64,000 bases of DNA from Klenkia sesuvii (GTDB taxonomy: Bacteria > Actinomycetota > Actinomycetes > Mycobacteriales > Geodermatophilaceae). The notes beneath the pieces are model-generated. The model was not told the origin of the DNA, ran no database searches, and worked only from the letters and a program-made list of their open reading frames with translations. This document shows positions 8,499 to 17,589 of the stretch, piece after piece (the first letter of the stretch is position 1; each line of letters begins with the position of its first letter). Made by a program: the position numbers and the translations under genes. Where the stretch lies: positions 1 through 64,000 of the forward strand of contig NZ_JBAPLU010000010.1 in the NCBI RefSeq assembly GCF_037083825.1, written 5' to 3'.

Positions 8499-10790
8499 TC
8501 AGGGCAGGTACGTGATCTCGTTGGGGGCTCCTATGGCGTCCGGGTCCAGCGGCGGACCCGACAGCCAGACGTTGATCAGGTCCCCGTACGTACCGGTGCG
8601 CTGGAGGTCGACGATCCTCCTCACCTCTCCGTCCGCGAACCGCACTGCTGTCGCGGACTGCAGGTCGCTCCAGTTCATCTCGGTGTAGTAGATGAAGAAC
8701 CCAGCCTCACCGCGACTGATGCCCCGGTCCCAGTTCGCGTCGGTGAAGTCGATGGGTGCGCGGAAGTAGGAGCTGTAGATCTCCTGCGTCGCTGCCCCGG
8801 CGGGGAACCTCACGAGGGACGCCGTGCACGAGACGAGCCGGGTGACCTCCCCGTCACCGCCGCTGACGTCACGGACGGACAGCGTCCTGCTGCCCTCACC
8901 GGTGTCCCGGATGATGACCGGGAAGGACTGTTCGTCAGCACCCGGATCAAGGGCCAGGAAACCCTCAGCCGAGGCCACCGCCGTCAGGTTGTTCTCGATC
9001 ATGCTGAACGAACGTGATCCCCGCCCGGGCCCGTCGTAGGTGAGGTCCACCTCGTACATCCCGGTGTCGGGCGTGGTGAGCTCGACGTGCCCCCCGACGA
9101 CGTCGCACGGCACCGGGAGCCATTCCCGGGGAGCAGCAGGAGTCCAGTTGACGGTCAGCGGCGAGGACAACGTGGGCTCGTAGGCGCGGAACAACTCGCG
9201 GTAGAACCACCAGTTCGCACCCATCCCCCAGGACGTCCAGCTGATGGAGGGAGCCGTGGTCACGACCAGGTCGTGCGGTTGCTGCATGAAGTCTGCGAAG
9301 GCATCGCGTTCTCCGCCCAGGGCGGCGATGACCGAGTCGACGTTCAGGGCCTCGGTCGGCCCGTTCAGCGCCCCGGCCAGGCCGGAGTACTCCTCCACGA
9401 CGTCGACCCCGTCGACCGCCTCGACCTGGTCGAGGAAGTCGGGCGGCAGGAGTCCACCCAGCTCCGGCACGTACACCCCACCCGCCCGGGCCAGGTCGCC
9501 GCCGGTGGCACGCGCCTCGTACACCGCCGCTGCACCGGACGCCGCGAGGGTGGCGACCGCCACGGCCGCCACCGCCCGCGACGCTGCGCGCGGGAGGGCC
9601 ACCTGCCCAGCAAGCCTGCGGACACCCCAGATGACCAGCCTCGCCACGAGGAGAGCGCCGACGAGCCAGCCCCACAGCACGAAGGCCCAGTAGTAACCCC
9701 CCGTGTGGCCCCCGATGGTCGCGGCCACGCCGCCGGCCAGCACAGCCCCGCCGAGGAACAGGACCAGCACCCGTTCCACCGTGGGCCGCAGCACGGCGAG
9801 CACGAGCACGACCACCAGGACCAGCAGGGCCGGCAGCGCGCCCTCGTTCGCCAGCGAGCGGACGAGGTCACCGATGGAGTAGATGCGGTCGGCCGGCGCC
9901 CACGGCCCGAAGTACCAGAACTGATCACCCCGGACGTCGACCAGGTTGTACCGGAGCAGCGGGACGAAGCCCCCTGCGGTGGCCAGGAACCCCGCGCCGG
10001 CGAAGCCAGCCGCCGCCCCGGCCCACAGCGCGACCAACCCTCGCCACCGAGGCGTCCACCCGCGGACCAGGACCAGGATGGAGGTGAGGACGAGGATCAA
10101 CCCACCCGACGCCAGGCCGTAGTCGTTGGACCACACCGCCATGACCACACCCGCGGCCCCGCCCAGCAGAGCTGCCCTGCGGATGGTCCACCCACCCCGC
10201 AGCAGCAGGAAGGCCACCAGGGCCAGCAAGTACGGGGCCGCTGCCCGGATGGGCCGCAGGCTGTTGCCCGGGATGGCCGCGATGCCGACCAGCCCGTCGA
10301 GCCAGGCGTAGACCTCCGGGCGGAACAGGGCCAGTGCCGACACGACGGCGGGGATGCCAGCACCCACCACGAAGGCCCGACCTGGCCGCCGGGGGAAGAA
10401 GAGCATCGCCAGCACACCGACCACTGTCTGGAAAACCAGCTGGGTCACTGCGTAGGACGAGAAGACCGAGGCGGTGAGGTCGGCGCCCGCAGCGAGGAAG
10501 AGGGGGAAGAGCAGGAACACCGGCCCGATGCCCAGGTAGGGGAAGAAGTCCCGCCCCGGGAGTTCACCGTCGACCAGCCGGAAGAGCCCACTGGCGGTCT
10601 GGAAGGCGCCGTCGAGCTGGTAGACGGGCACCCCGTGCATCGCCTGCCGGCCGACCGCGAACGGGACGACGAGCAGCAGCAGCACGACCCCGATGCGGCG
10701 CGTCCACGTGGACCACCGGGAGCGACGCCCGATCCGTGCTTGCGTCCCACTGCCCCCGGTGGACGTGTCCAGGTCGGGCTCGGACCTCAT
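8499..10790 (-). CDS. Large membrane protein with C-terminal exported domain
   Basis: About 763 residues. A cytoplasmic N-terminal tail precedes roughly a dozen membrane helices (residues about 30-440). After them come some 320 mostly hydrophilic residues, probably outside the cell, rich in beta-type segments with an SVRDVSGG motif. The first outer loop contains YQLDGAFQTASGLF and GRDFFPYLG; Asp residues there recall GT-C or protein-O-mannosyl/arabinosyl transferase architecture. I chose ATG 10790. A GTG 36 nt upstream (10826) with GGAG before it is an alternative start. It stands between the glycan operon and the LGFP gene. No specific family is recognised. Confidence 0.6.
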   Translation of the reverse strand: MRSEPDLDTSTGGSGTQARIGRRSRWSTWTRRIGVVLLLLVVPFAVGRQAMHGVPVYQLDGAFQTASGLFRLVDGELPGRDFFPYLGIGPVFLLFPLFLAAGADLTASVFSSYAVTQLVFQTVVGVLAMLFFPRRPGRAFVVGAGIPAVVSALALFRPEVYAWLDGLVGIAAIPGNSLRPIRAAAPYLLALVAFLLLRGGWTIRRAALLGGAAGVVMAVWSNDYGLASGGLILVLTSILVLVRGWTPRWRGLVALWAGAAAGFAGAGFLATAGGFVPLLRYNLVDVRGDQFWYFGPWAPADRIYSIGDLVRSLANEGALPALLVLVVVLVLAVLRPTVERVLVLFLGGAVLAGGVAATIGGHTGGYYWAFVLWGWLVGALLVARLVIWGVRRLAGQVALPRAASRAVAAVAVATLAASGAAAVYEARATGGDLARAGGVYVPELGGLLPPDFLDQVEAVDGVDVVEEYSGLAGALNGPTEALNVDSVIAALGGERDAFADFMQQPHDLVVTTAPSISWTSWGMGANWWFYRELFRAYEPTLSSPLTVNWTPAAPREWLPVPCDVVGGHVELTTPDTGMYEVDLTYDGPGRGSRSFSMIENNLTAVASAEGFLALDPGADEQSFPVIIRDTGEGSRTLSVRDVSGGDGEVTRLVSCTASLVRFPAGAATQEIYSSYFRAPIDFTDANWDRGISRGEAGFFIYYTEMNWSDLQSATAVRFADGEVRRIVDLQRTGTYGDLINVWLSGPPLDPDAIGAPNEITYLP

Positions 10791-10889
10791 GTGCGCACAT
10801 CCCCGTTCCTGACCGCAGCGGGTCACCCGCTCCGGAAGGCCACCGATCTGACGGCCCTGCGCCTCAGTGACCGAGCCCTCCAGCCCTGC

Positions 10890-13601
10890 TCATCGCACGG
10901 TCACCGTCGTCCGACCGTCGGATGCCTGGGTGATGGTGCCACCTTCGAAGTCCATGCGAACCCCGCCGGGCACCGAGTACTGGTCCGACGTCGGGTAGCC
11001 CAGACGGCCCGTCTCGTAGCCGTTCGACGCCCATGCACTGTAGATGGTTCCGCGGATGGCATGCGCCCCGCCCCCGGGACTCCAATACACCGCGCCTCCC
11101 TGGAACGGTGCGTAGGTGCCACCGGGGAGCACGACCTCGTCACCCGTGGGCATCCCGAGCGGCCCGTACTCGTAGCCGGTCCGTCCCCACGCGCTGAGCG
11201 TCTCGCCCCGCACGCCGTGGCCACCGGTTGCAGCCCCCGCGTAGATCGTGCCGCCCTGGAAGTACTGGACGACTCCTCCACCACCGGCCGTCGTGGCGAA
11301 CGAGTTCGCCACGGGAAGGCCGAACGGACCCGAGGCGCCGCCCGAGCGCTGCCACGCTGCGTCCACCGCCTTGGGCACCGCGTACGCGGGGCCGCTGGCC
11401 GGGACCACGACCGAGCCCCCCTGGAAGGCCACGACCTGGCCGAGCCCCTGCGGCAGGTCGACCGCGTCAGCAGTCGGGTAGCCCAGGGTCCCGTTCTCGT
11501 ACCCCAGAGACGCGTAGACCGCGAACGCACGGGCAGGCACGTTCACCGCCCCCGTGGCGGCGGACCAGTACAGGTTCCCGTTCGTCAAGTGCACAACCCG
11601 ACCGCCGGTCGCCGTCGTGAACTCGTCGGTGGCCGGGAAGCCCAGGCCAGCACTGCCACCGCGGGCGTCGTAGGCGGCCGTCATCACCGACCCCATCCGG
11701 TGCGCACCCGTCGCGGCGGACCAGAGGATGCTCCCGCCGGAGAAGTCCGAGCGCTGTCCACCGGGGAGGTCCTGCACGTCACTGCTCGGGTAGCCCAGCG
11801 GCCCCCCCTCGTAGCCCTGCCGAGCCCAGGCACCGTAGATGTCGCCCCGGAGAATGCGCGAGCCCGTCGACGCCGAGGTGTAGACGGCCCCACCGGAGAA
11901 CATCTGGAAGGAACCGTTGGCGAGGGCGCCCACGTCCGAGACAGGGAAGCCCAGCACACCTGAGGTTCCGCCAGCGGCTTGCCAGGCGGTCAGGGTGCCG
12001 CCCCGGACCGAATGCGCGCCACCGGCACCGGAGGCCCAGATGGAACCCCCGGTGAAGTCCTGCCTCGTCCCGCCGCCGACGGCCTGCTGGCCCGACGTGG
12101 GCCAGCCGAGCGCTCCGGTCTCGTAACCTTGCCGAGCCCATGCCGAGTACGTGCTGCCACGGAGTGCGTGGGCACCGCCGGTCGGGGACCAGTAGATCGC
12201 GCCGCCCTGGAACATGCTGAACGCCCCGGTGCCCAGAGGCGTCACGGAACTGGTCGGGAAGCCGAGAGCGCCCGACTCGTACCCCATCTGCCCCCATGCG
12301 GTGTAGATGTCGCCCCCGATGGCGTTCGCCCCGGTGGCAGGCGACCAGTAGATGCTGCCGTTCTGGAATGCGGAGAAGTAGCCACCCGGGACCGGTGTCT
12401 CGTCGCCGGTCGGCCAACCGAGCGCACCGGCTTCGTAGCCCCGAGCGGCCCACGCGGCGTAGATGCCACCCCGCACGAAGTGGGCACCGGTGGACGGCGA
12501 CCAGTAGATCGCGCCACCTTGGAAGGAGGAGAAGTAGCCACCCGGGATGGCCGCCTCGTCCCCGACGGGGTAACCGAGCAGGCCGTACTCGTAGCCCAGC
12601 CCCGCCCACGCCTGCAGGATCCCGCCACGGACCACCCGTGCCCCCGACGCGGGAGACCAGTAGATCGCTCCGCCCACGTACTGCTGACGGCAACCGCCGT
12701 TGGCCGCCTCGCAGTCGACGTCCCCCGTCGCCAGACCCAGGTAGCTGGATGCGCCACCGAAGTCGAGGTACTTCTGCGCCACCGCGGACCCACCGCTGGA
12801 CTGCGTGGACCCGAACCAGTCGGTGAAGTAGTTGAAGAAGTTGCGGTTTCCGTAGGCCGAGCAGCTGTCACCGCGCCCGTACCCCGCAGCCAGTGCAGCA
12901 CCGTTGGGGGTGTACGGCGTGTAGTTGTAGAGACCCGCTGTGGCCTGGTTCTCGATGTAGACCGACTGCCCGCCACAGGCGGAGTTCGGGTTGTACTGGA
13001 CGAAGTTGGTACGGCCGGCCACGTAGCCGTAGCGGCTCGGCGTCGCCTGGTAGTTCTTGAACTGCCGAGCAGCTGAGTAGAGCTGGTTGAACAACCCGTT
13101 GTAGGTGGTGTCGCAGGCGGCCGTGTCGGGGCAGCCGAAGCCGACGGCCTTCGCGTACTGGCCGGTGGTCGGGTTCGAGGCGGTGACGAGCCCCTGCTCC
13201 TTCTGCAAGGTCACGAGCAGGACCTGTGGGTTCACCCCGCAGGCCCGTGCCACCTTGGCGACGATGCTGGCAGCGGTCTCCTGCGTCGCGCCCGTGTAAG
13301 GCAACGGGCAGCGCGTGTCCGCGGGACGGGTGTAGGTGTCCATGCGGTAGTTGTCCATGCACAGGGGGTTGGACGCCGCACACGCCGACCCGCGCCCGGC
13401 CAGGAAAGCCTGGATGTCGGACACATCCATGGTCGACGTGTCGTAGAACACGCCGTCGGAGATGATGTTGCCCGGGTTGAACCTGCTCAGGTCAGCTGAC
13501 TCGGTCCAGCGCCCGGCGGAGAAACCGCCGAAGGCGAGGCCGGCCACGAGCACCAACCCCAACACCCAGCTGGTCCAGCGCTGAGCCCGCTGCCCGGTCA
13601 C
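10890..13601 (-). CDS. Secreted protein with lysozyme-like N-terminal domain and 12 LGFP repeats
   Basis: 903 residues. The N-terminus has a single hydrophobic helix ending before AGRWTES. A domain of about 240 residues follows with SIVAKVARACGVNPQVLLVTLQKEQGLVT; the helix-plus-Glu pattern resembles lysozyme or transglycosylase folds, but the catalytic role is inference. The rest is twelve LGFP-type repeats of about 50-55 residues, each with an AW..xGYExGxLG(Y/F/W)P motif and a GGAIYWSP-like strand. The GTG start at 13599-13601 overlaps the upstream gene's stop by 4 nt. LGFP repeats elsewhere bind the cell envelope, so this is probably a wall-bound surface protein, perhaps an adhesin or hydrolase. 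Confidence 0.8.
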   Translation of the reverse strand: MTGQRAQRWTSWVLGLVLVAGLAFGGFSAGRWTESADLSRFNPGNIISDGVFYDTSTMDVSDIQAFLAGRGSACAASNPLCMDNYRMDTYTRPADTRCPLPYTGATQETAASIVAKVARACGVNPQVLLVTLQKEQGLVTASNPTTGQYAKAVGFGCPDTAACDTTYNGLFNQLYSAARQFKNYQATPSRYGYVAGRTNFVQYNPNSACGGQSVYIENQATAGLYNYTPYTPNGAALAAGYGRGDSCSAYGNRNFFNYFTDWFGSTQSSGGSAVAQKYLDFGGASSYLGLATGDVDCEAANGGCRQQYVGGAIYWSPASGARVVRGGILQAWAGLGYEYGLLGYPVGDEAAIPGGYFSSFQGGAIYWSPSTGAHFVRGGIYAAWAARGYEAGALGWPTGDETPVPGGYFSAFQNGSIYWSPATGANAIGGDIYTAWGQMGYESGALGFPTSSVTPLGTGAFSMFQGGAIYWSPTGGAHALRGSTYSAWARQGYETGALGWPTSGQQAVGGGTRQDFTGGSIWASGAGGAHSVRGGTLTAWQAAGGTSGVLGFPVSDVGALANGSFQMFSGGAVYTSASTGSRILRGDIYGAWARQGYEGGPLGYPSSDVQDLPGGQRSDFSGGSILWSAATGAHRMGSVMTAAYDARGGSAGLGFPATDEFTTATGGRVVHLTNGNLYWSAATGAVNVPARAFAVYASLGYENGTLGYPTADAVDLPQGLGQVVAFQGGSVVVPASGPAYAVPKAVDAAWQRSGGASGPFGLPVANSFATTAGGGGVVQYFQGGTIYAGAATGGHGVRGETLSAWGRTGYEYGPLGMPTGDEVVLPGGTYAPFQGGAVYWSPGGGAHAIRGTIYSAWASNGYETGRLGYPTSDQYSVPGGVRMDFEGGTITQASDGRTTVTVR

Positions 13602-14173
13602 GGGACGACCACGACGAAGTCGTCGGAACGGCCGTTCGACGTGCGGGACTCGTAGGTGACGAACCCGTCCCAGGCACCCGGCGCGAGGTCCGACGCCGGG
13701 ATGCTCAACGCTCCGCACGCGGTCGAGCTCGCATCGGGAACAGCGGTGGAACGCGCTTGGGCGGACGCCTCTCCTCGATTCAGCACCAAGGTGCAGGTCC
13801 CTCCTGTCTCGACCACTTCCTGGATGAACGCACCGACCTCGACCCGAGCACCCGCCGCGTCGTACGAGGCGTAGGTGTAGGACACCGACCGGTCGACCGG
13901 GTCCACGTCCGGGTCCCCTGATGCATCAGCGCTCGACGGGGGTGGCGCCGAGGGGGTTGCGGTCGGTCCCGCACCCGCTCCCTGGGGCGACGCACCCTCC
14001 GGCGCGGAGGACGTCGCCGCCACTCCGCCCCCGTCGTCGCTGAAGGAGGTGGAGACGTCGGGGCCGCCGACGAGGTAGCCGACCACGGCCCCACCACCGA
14101 CCAGCACCAGCGCGCCTCCGACGACGAGTGCGGCGGTCCTCCGCCGCCCCCGTCGGGTAGTCGACGTCAACAT
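13598..14173 (-). CDS. Small secreted or membrane-anchored protein of unknown function
   Basis: 191 residues. An Arg-rich start is followed by one membrane helix near residues 15-35 (AALVVGGALVLVGGGAVVGYLV). Then comes a Ser/Pro/Ala-rich low-complexity stretch (about 45-85) and a compact C-terminal domain with two cysteines (GGTCTLVLNR, STACGAL) that could form a disulfide. It is predicted to be exported and membrane-tethered. The start ATG 14173 is favoured by GGAGGG 7 nt upstream. It overlaps the LGFP-repeat gene by 4 nt (GTGA), so the two probably act together at the surface. I recognise no family. Confidence 0.7.
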   Translation of the reverse strand: MLTSTTRRGRRRTAALVVGGALVLVGGGAVVGYLVGGPDVSTSFSDDGGGVAATSSAPEGASPQGAGAGPTATPSAPPPSSADASGDPDVDPVDRSVSYTYASYDAAGARVEVGAFIQEVVETGGTCTLVLNRGEASAQARSTAVPDASSTACGALSIPASDLAPGAWDGFVTYESRTSNGRSDDFVVVVP

Positions 14174-14446
14174 CAGCGTCCCTCCGTGGACCGTGGCGCC
14201 AGCTCGTACGCGCTGCACCCGCGACGACGACGCCGAAGGGCAACGCAGCGCGAGGGCTCGGGAACTGTACGTGTTCGGAGCCGGGCCATTACGTCACCGA
14301 CACGCTGATCGGACGGTACGAGTTGCCCCACCGGCGGCCCGGCTCGGCGAGCTGCGGCGCCGTAGTATCGCGGTTCGCCTCCGCAGAGCGAGGTTGCCGG
14401 CTCACCACCCGGACGTCCCTGCCCGCTGGACGCGAGGAAGACGATC
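14174..14446. promoter_or_regulatory. Divergent intergenic region upstream of the LCP gene
   Basis: 273 nt separate two divergent genes, so promoters for both must lie here. On the plus strand a TAGTAT -10-like hexamer occurs at about 14363-14368, some 80 nt before the LCP start. No good -35 partner is visible. The rest shows no gene and no clear structured RNA. Confidence 0.35.
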
Positions 14447-15988
14447 ATGGACGAGAACCCGCACGACCCCGTGCCGCGGCAGCTGCCCGCGAGGTTGGAC
14501 CCCCGTGCGGGGCGCGGCAAGCATGCCCGCCGGTCCGTCGGGGCGCCGCCCGCAACTCGCACGGCGCCCCACGGACACAGGACGCGGCGCCCAGTACTGC
14601 TCGCCAGGCTCGTCGCAGGCGTCCTGTCCGTGGTCCTCGTGGGCACCAGCGGGTGGGGCTGGTACCTCGGCAAGGTCGCCGAGGCGGCGGTGAACCGCAC
14701 CGACGCGATACCCACCGACGGCAACGCCGACCTGGCCGGTACCGGTGAGGCGATGAACCTGCTGCTGGTGGGGAACGACAGCCGGGTCAGCCTCAGCGAG
14801 GAGCAGCTCGCCGAGCTGAACGCCGGCGAGGACTCCGGCACCAACACCGACACGATGATCCTGGTGCACATCCCGGCCGGCGGGTCGAAGGCGTCCTTCG
14901 TCTCCTTCCCCCGTGACAGCTGGGTCGACATCCCCGGTCACGGTCAGGACAAGCTCAACTCCGCCTATGCCTACGGCGAGCGGGACGCCCCCGCGGACGC
15001 CACCGACGCGCAGCGGCAGAGCGCCGGCGCGCAACTGCTGGTGCAGACCATCAGCCAGCTCACCGGACTGCAGATCGACCACTACGCCGAGGTGGACCTG
15101 CTGGGCTTCTTCCAGCTCGCCAACATCGTGGGCGGGGTCGAGGTCAACCTCTGCCAGGCCGTCGACGACTCCTACTACTCCGGCGCGGTGTTCCCGGCCG
15201 GGGTGCAGACCATCAGCGGCGCCGACGCGCTGAAGTTCGTCCGCCAGCGGCACGGTCTCCCCCGCGGCGACTTCGACCGCATCATCCGCCAGCAGGTCTA
15301 CATCGCCGGGGTCCTGCGCAACATCCTCAGCGAGAACGTGCTCCTCGACCTGGGCAAGCAGCGCGAGCTGGCCGACGCAGCGGGCGGGGCGCTGACCGTG
15401 GACCAGGGGCTGAACCTGTTCGACCTGGCCGCGCAGATGCAGTCGATCACCGCCGGCGCCATCGACTTCCAGACCATCCCGTACGTCGGCGACGCCGAGG
15501 ACCCGCAGGGCCGCTACATCCTGCAGCTCCAGGACGAGGACACCCTGCACGCCTTCTTCGCCGACCTGTCCGCCGAACCCGCTGCGCCCGCCCCGGTCAC
15601 CGCCGAGGCGCCGGAGACGGTGGCCCCGGGCGACGTCACGGTCGACGTCTACAACGGTTCCGGGACCCCCGGCGTGGCCGCGAGCGCAGCCGAGCAGCTC
15701 GGCGCGGCGGGGTTCACCGTCGGCAGCACCGGCAACGCCGACAGCAGCTCCTACACGCTCACCGAGATCCGCTACGCCGCGGGGGACGCCGTCCTGGCGA
15801 GCACGCTCGCTGCGGCCATCCCCGGCGCCAGCACCGCACAGAGCGACGACGCCGTGCCCGGCACGGTCCAGCTCGTCCTCGGCTCGGACTTCCAGGGGGT
15901 CGGACAGGCCGTCACCGCCCCTGCGTCGTCCCCCGCCGTGACCGGCAAGGATGCCCGCACCGCTGCCGACACGAGCTGCATCAACTGA
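14447..15988 (+). CDS. LytR-CpsA-Psr (LCP) family glycopolymer ligase with LytR_C domain
   Basis: 513 residues: a cytoplasmic tail, one membrane helix (about 49-74), an LCP domain (about 103-300), and a C-terminal LytR_C domain (about 392-490, VDVYNGSGTPGVAA). LCP hallmarks are present: DSR at 111-113, Asp135 in NTDTM, SFPRD at 153-157, KLNSAYAYG from 169, and the Arg-rich QRHGLPRGDFDRIIRQQ from 267. Family members transfer polyprenyl-diphosphate-linked glycopolymers, such as arabinogalactan or teichoic acids, to peptidoglycan outside the membrane. GAGGAAG precedes ATG 14447. The stop overlaps the next start by 1 nt. Its placement near glycan genes fits a cell-wall ligase. Confidence 0.93.
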   Translation: MDENPHDPVPRQLPARLDPRAGRGKHARRSVGAPPATRTAPHGHRTRRPVLLARLVAGVLSVVLVGTSGWGWYLGKVAEAAVNRTDAIPTDGNADLAGTGEAMNLLLVGNDSRVSLSEEQLAELNAGEDSGTNTDTMILVHIPAGGSKASFVSFPRDSWVDIPGHGQDKLNSAYAYGERDAPADATDAQRQSAGAQLLVQTISQLTGLQIDHYAEVDLLGFFQLANIVGGVEVNLCQAVDDSYYSGAVFPAGVQTISGADALKFVRQRHGLPRGDFDRIIRQQVYIAGVLRNILSENVLLDLGKQRELADAAGGALTVDQGLNLFDLAAQMQSITAGAIDFQTIPYVGDAEDPQGRYILQLQDEDTLHAFFADLSAEPAAPAPVTAEAPETVAPGDVTVDVYNGSGTPGVAASAAEQLGAAGFTVGSTGNADSSSYTLTEIRYAAGDAVLASTLAAAIPGASTAQSDDAVPGTVQLVLGSDFQGVGQAVTAPASSPAVTGKDARTAADTSCIN

Positions 15989-16782
15989 TGACGACCCCTG
16001 CCGACCTGCTCACCGGGGTCCTCCGCCGCGACCCGGCTGCGCCCCTGCTCACCCACTACGACGACGCCACCGGGGAGCGGGTCGAGCTGTCCGGGGCGAC
16101 GACGGCCAACTGGGTGGCCAAGACCGCCAACCTGCTGCAGGACGAGTTCGACGTCGGCCCCGGGAGCCGGGTGGTCGTGGCGCTGCCCGTGCACTGGCAG
16201 ACCGCCGCCGTCCTGCTGGCCGTGTGGGCGTGCGGTGCGACCGTCGTCGACACCGCCGCCGAGGACGACGGCGGCCTGGCCGTCGTCGACCTCGTGCTCG
16301 CCGACCAGGCCCGGTTGGCCGGCATCGAGGAGCAGGACGTCGCCGAGCTGCTCGGCCTGTCGCTGCACCCACTGGGCATGGGCATGACCGGGTACAGCGG
16401 GGAAGCGCGCGACTTCGCGCTCGAGGTCCGCGCCCACGGCGACCACTTCACGCCCCACCAGCCCGTCGACGCCGGCGACCCGGGCCTGCAGCTGGCCGGG
16501 CTCGAGCTCACCCTCGGCGGGCTGGTGGAGGCCGGTCGCGAACTGGCCGGACGCCTCGGCCTGCTCGCCGGCGACCGGGTGCTGGTCGACGAGCAGGCCG
16601 CCACGGAGGCCGGCCCGGTGGTGTGGCTGCTGGCCCCGCTGGCGGCGGGCGCGTCGCTGGTGCTGTGCCGGCACCCCGCTTCCGGCCAGTTGAAGCACCG
16701 GGCCGAGGTCGAGGGCGTCACCGCTACGCTCGGCCTCGAGCTCGACGGGATCCGCGAGCTGGGCCGCCCCGCCGCGAGCTGA
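15988..16782 (+). CDS. TIGR03089-like protein (N-terminal acyl-adenylate-synthetase-like)
   Basis: 264 residues resembling only the N-terminal part of AMP-forming acyl-CoA synthetases: WVAKTANLLQDEF, GSRVVVALPVHWQTAAVLLAVWACGATVV. The AMP-binding core and the C-terminal lid are absent. This is the known pattern of the actinobacterial TIGR03089 family, usually found next to an LCP gene as here. Its function has not been established to my knowledge. ATG 15988 overlaps the LCP stop (TGATG), so the two are translationally coupled. Confidence 0.8.
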   Translation: MTTPADLLTGVLRRDPAAPLLTHYDDATGERVELSGATTANWVAKTANLLQDEFDVGPGSRVVVALPVHWQTAAVLLAVWACGATVVDTAAEDDGGLAVVDLVLADQARLAGIEEQDVAELLGLSLHPLGMGMTGYSGEARDFALEVRAHGDHFTPHQPVDAGDPGLQLAGLELTLGGLVEAGRELAGRLGLLAGDRVLVDEQAATEAGPVVWLLAPLAAGASLVLCRHPASGQLKHRAEVEGVTATLGLELDGIRELGRPAAS

Positions 16783-16816
16783 CCCGCCCAGCCACTCGAT
16801 GGACGGTGGTTGCTGC

Positions 16817-17587
16817 ATGGACAAGGTCGTCGCCAGTGCTGCCGAGGCGGTGGCCGACATCGGCTCCGGCTCGTCGTTGGCCGTGGGCGGGTTCGGGTTG
16901 TGCGGGGTGCCGGTCAAGCTGATCGACGCGCTCCTGGCCCAGGGCGCGGACCGGCTCACCACGATCAGCAACAACTGCGGGGTCGACGACGCGGCGCTGG
17001 GGGTGCTGCTCTACGCCGGGCGCATCTCCCGCACCATCTCCTCCTTCGTCGGCGGCAACAAGGAGCTGGCCCGGCTCTACCTGTCCGGTCAGCTGGAGGT
17101 CGAGCTCACCCCGCAGGGCACCCTCGCCGAGCGGCTTCGCGCCGGCGGCGCCGGCATCCCGGCCTTCTACACCCCCACCGGGGTGGGCACGATGGTCGCC
17201 GACGGCGGCATCCCGGTCCGCTACGACGCCGACGGCAACGTCGTCGAGACCTCCAGGCCCAAGGAGATCCGGGAGTTCGACGGCCGCCAGTACGTGCTGG
17301 AGACCGCACTGACCGCCGACTTCGGCCTCGTCCGCGCGGCCGTGGGCGACCGACACGGCAACCTGGTCTTCCACGCCTCGGCCGGCAACTTCAACGCCCT
17401 GGCCGGCATGGCCGGCCGCACCACCATCGCCGAGGTCGAGCAGCTCGTCGAACCCGGCGAGATCGCCCCGGAGCAGGTCCACCTGCCCGGCGTCTTCGTC
17501 CAGCGCGTGGTCGAGGTCGGGCCTGCGGGCAAGGACATCGAGAAGCGCACCACCCGCCCCCGCCCCGCCGGCCAGCAGGAGAACTGA
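16817..17587 (+). CDS. scoA: 3-oxoacid CoA-transferase subunit A
   Basis: 256 residues of the CoA-transferase I alpha subunit. It carries the glycine motif GGFGLCGVP, ISNNCGVDD, and FVGGNKELARLYLSGQLEVELTPQGTLAERLRAGGAGIPAFYTPTGVGT, all highly typical of ScoA/PcaI/AtoD proteins. With ScoB it moves CoA between succinyl-CoA and a 3-oxoacid such as acetoacetate or 3-oxoadipate. Which acid cannot be told from the sequence. I take ATG 16817 (MDKVV); an in-frame ATG at 16799 would add six residues. It is followed after 2 nt by subunit B. Confidence 0.93.
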   Translation: MDKVVASAAEAVADIGSGSSLAVGGFGLCGVPVKLIDALLAQGADRLTTISNNCGVDDAALGVLLYAGRISRTISSFVGGNKELARLYLSGQLEVELTPQGTLAERLRAGGAGIPAFYTPTGVGTMVADGGIPVRYDADGNVVETSRPKEIREFDGRQYVLETALTADFGLVRAAVGDRHGNLVFHASAGNFNALAGMAGRTTIAEVEQLVEPGEIAPEQVHLPGVFVQRVVEVGPAGKDIEKRTTRPRPAGQQEN

Positions 17588-17589
17588 CG

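Noticed and set aside
9087..11963. 958-residue plus-strand frame
   Set aside because: It spans two well-supported minus-strand genes and the gap between them, with a His/Arg/Gln composition typical of shadow frames.
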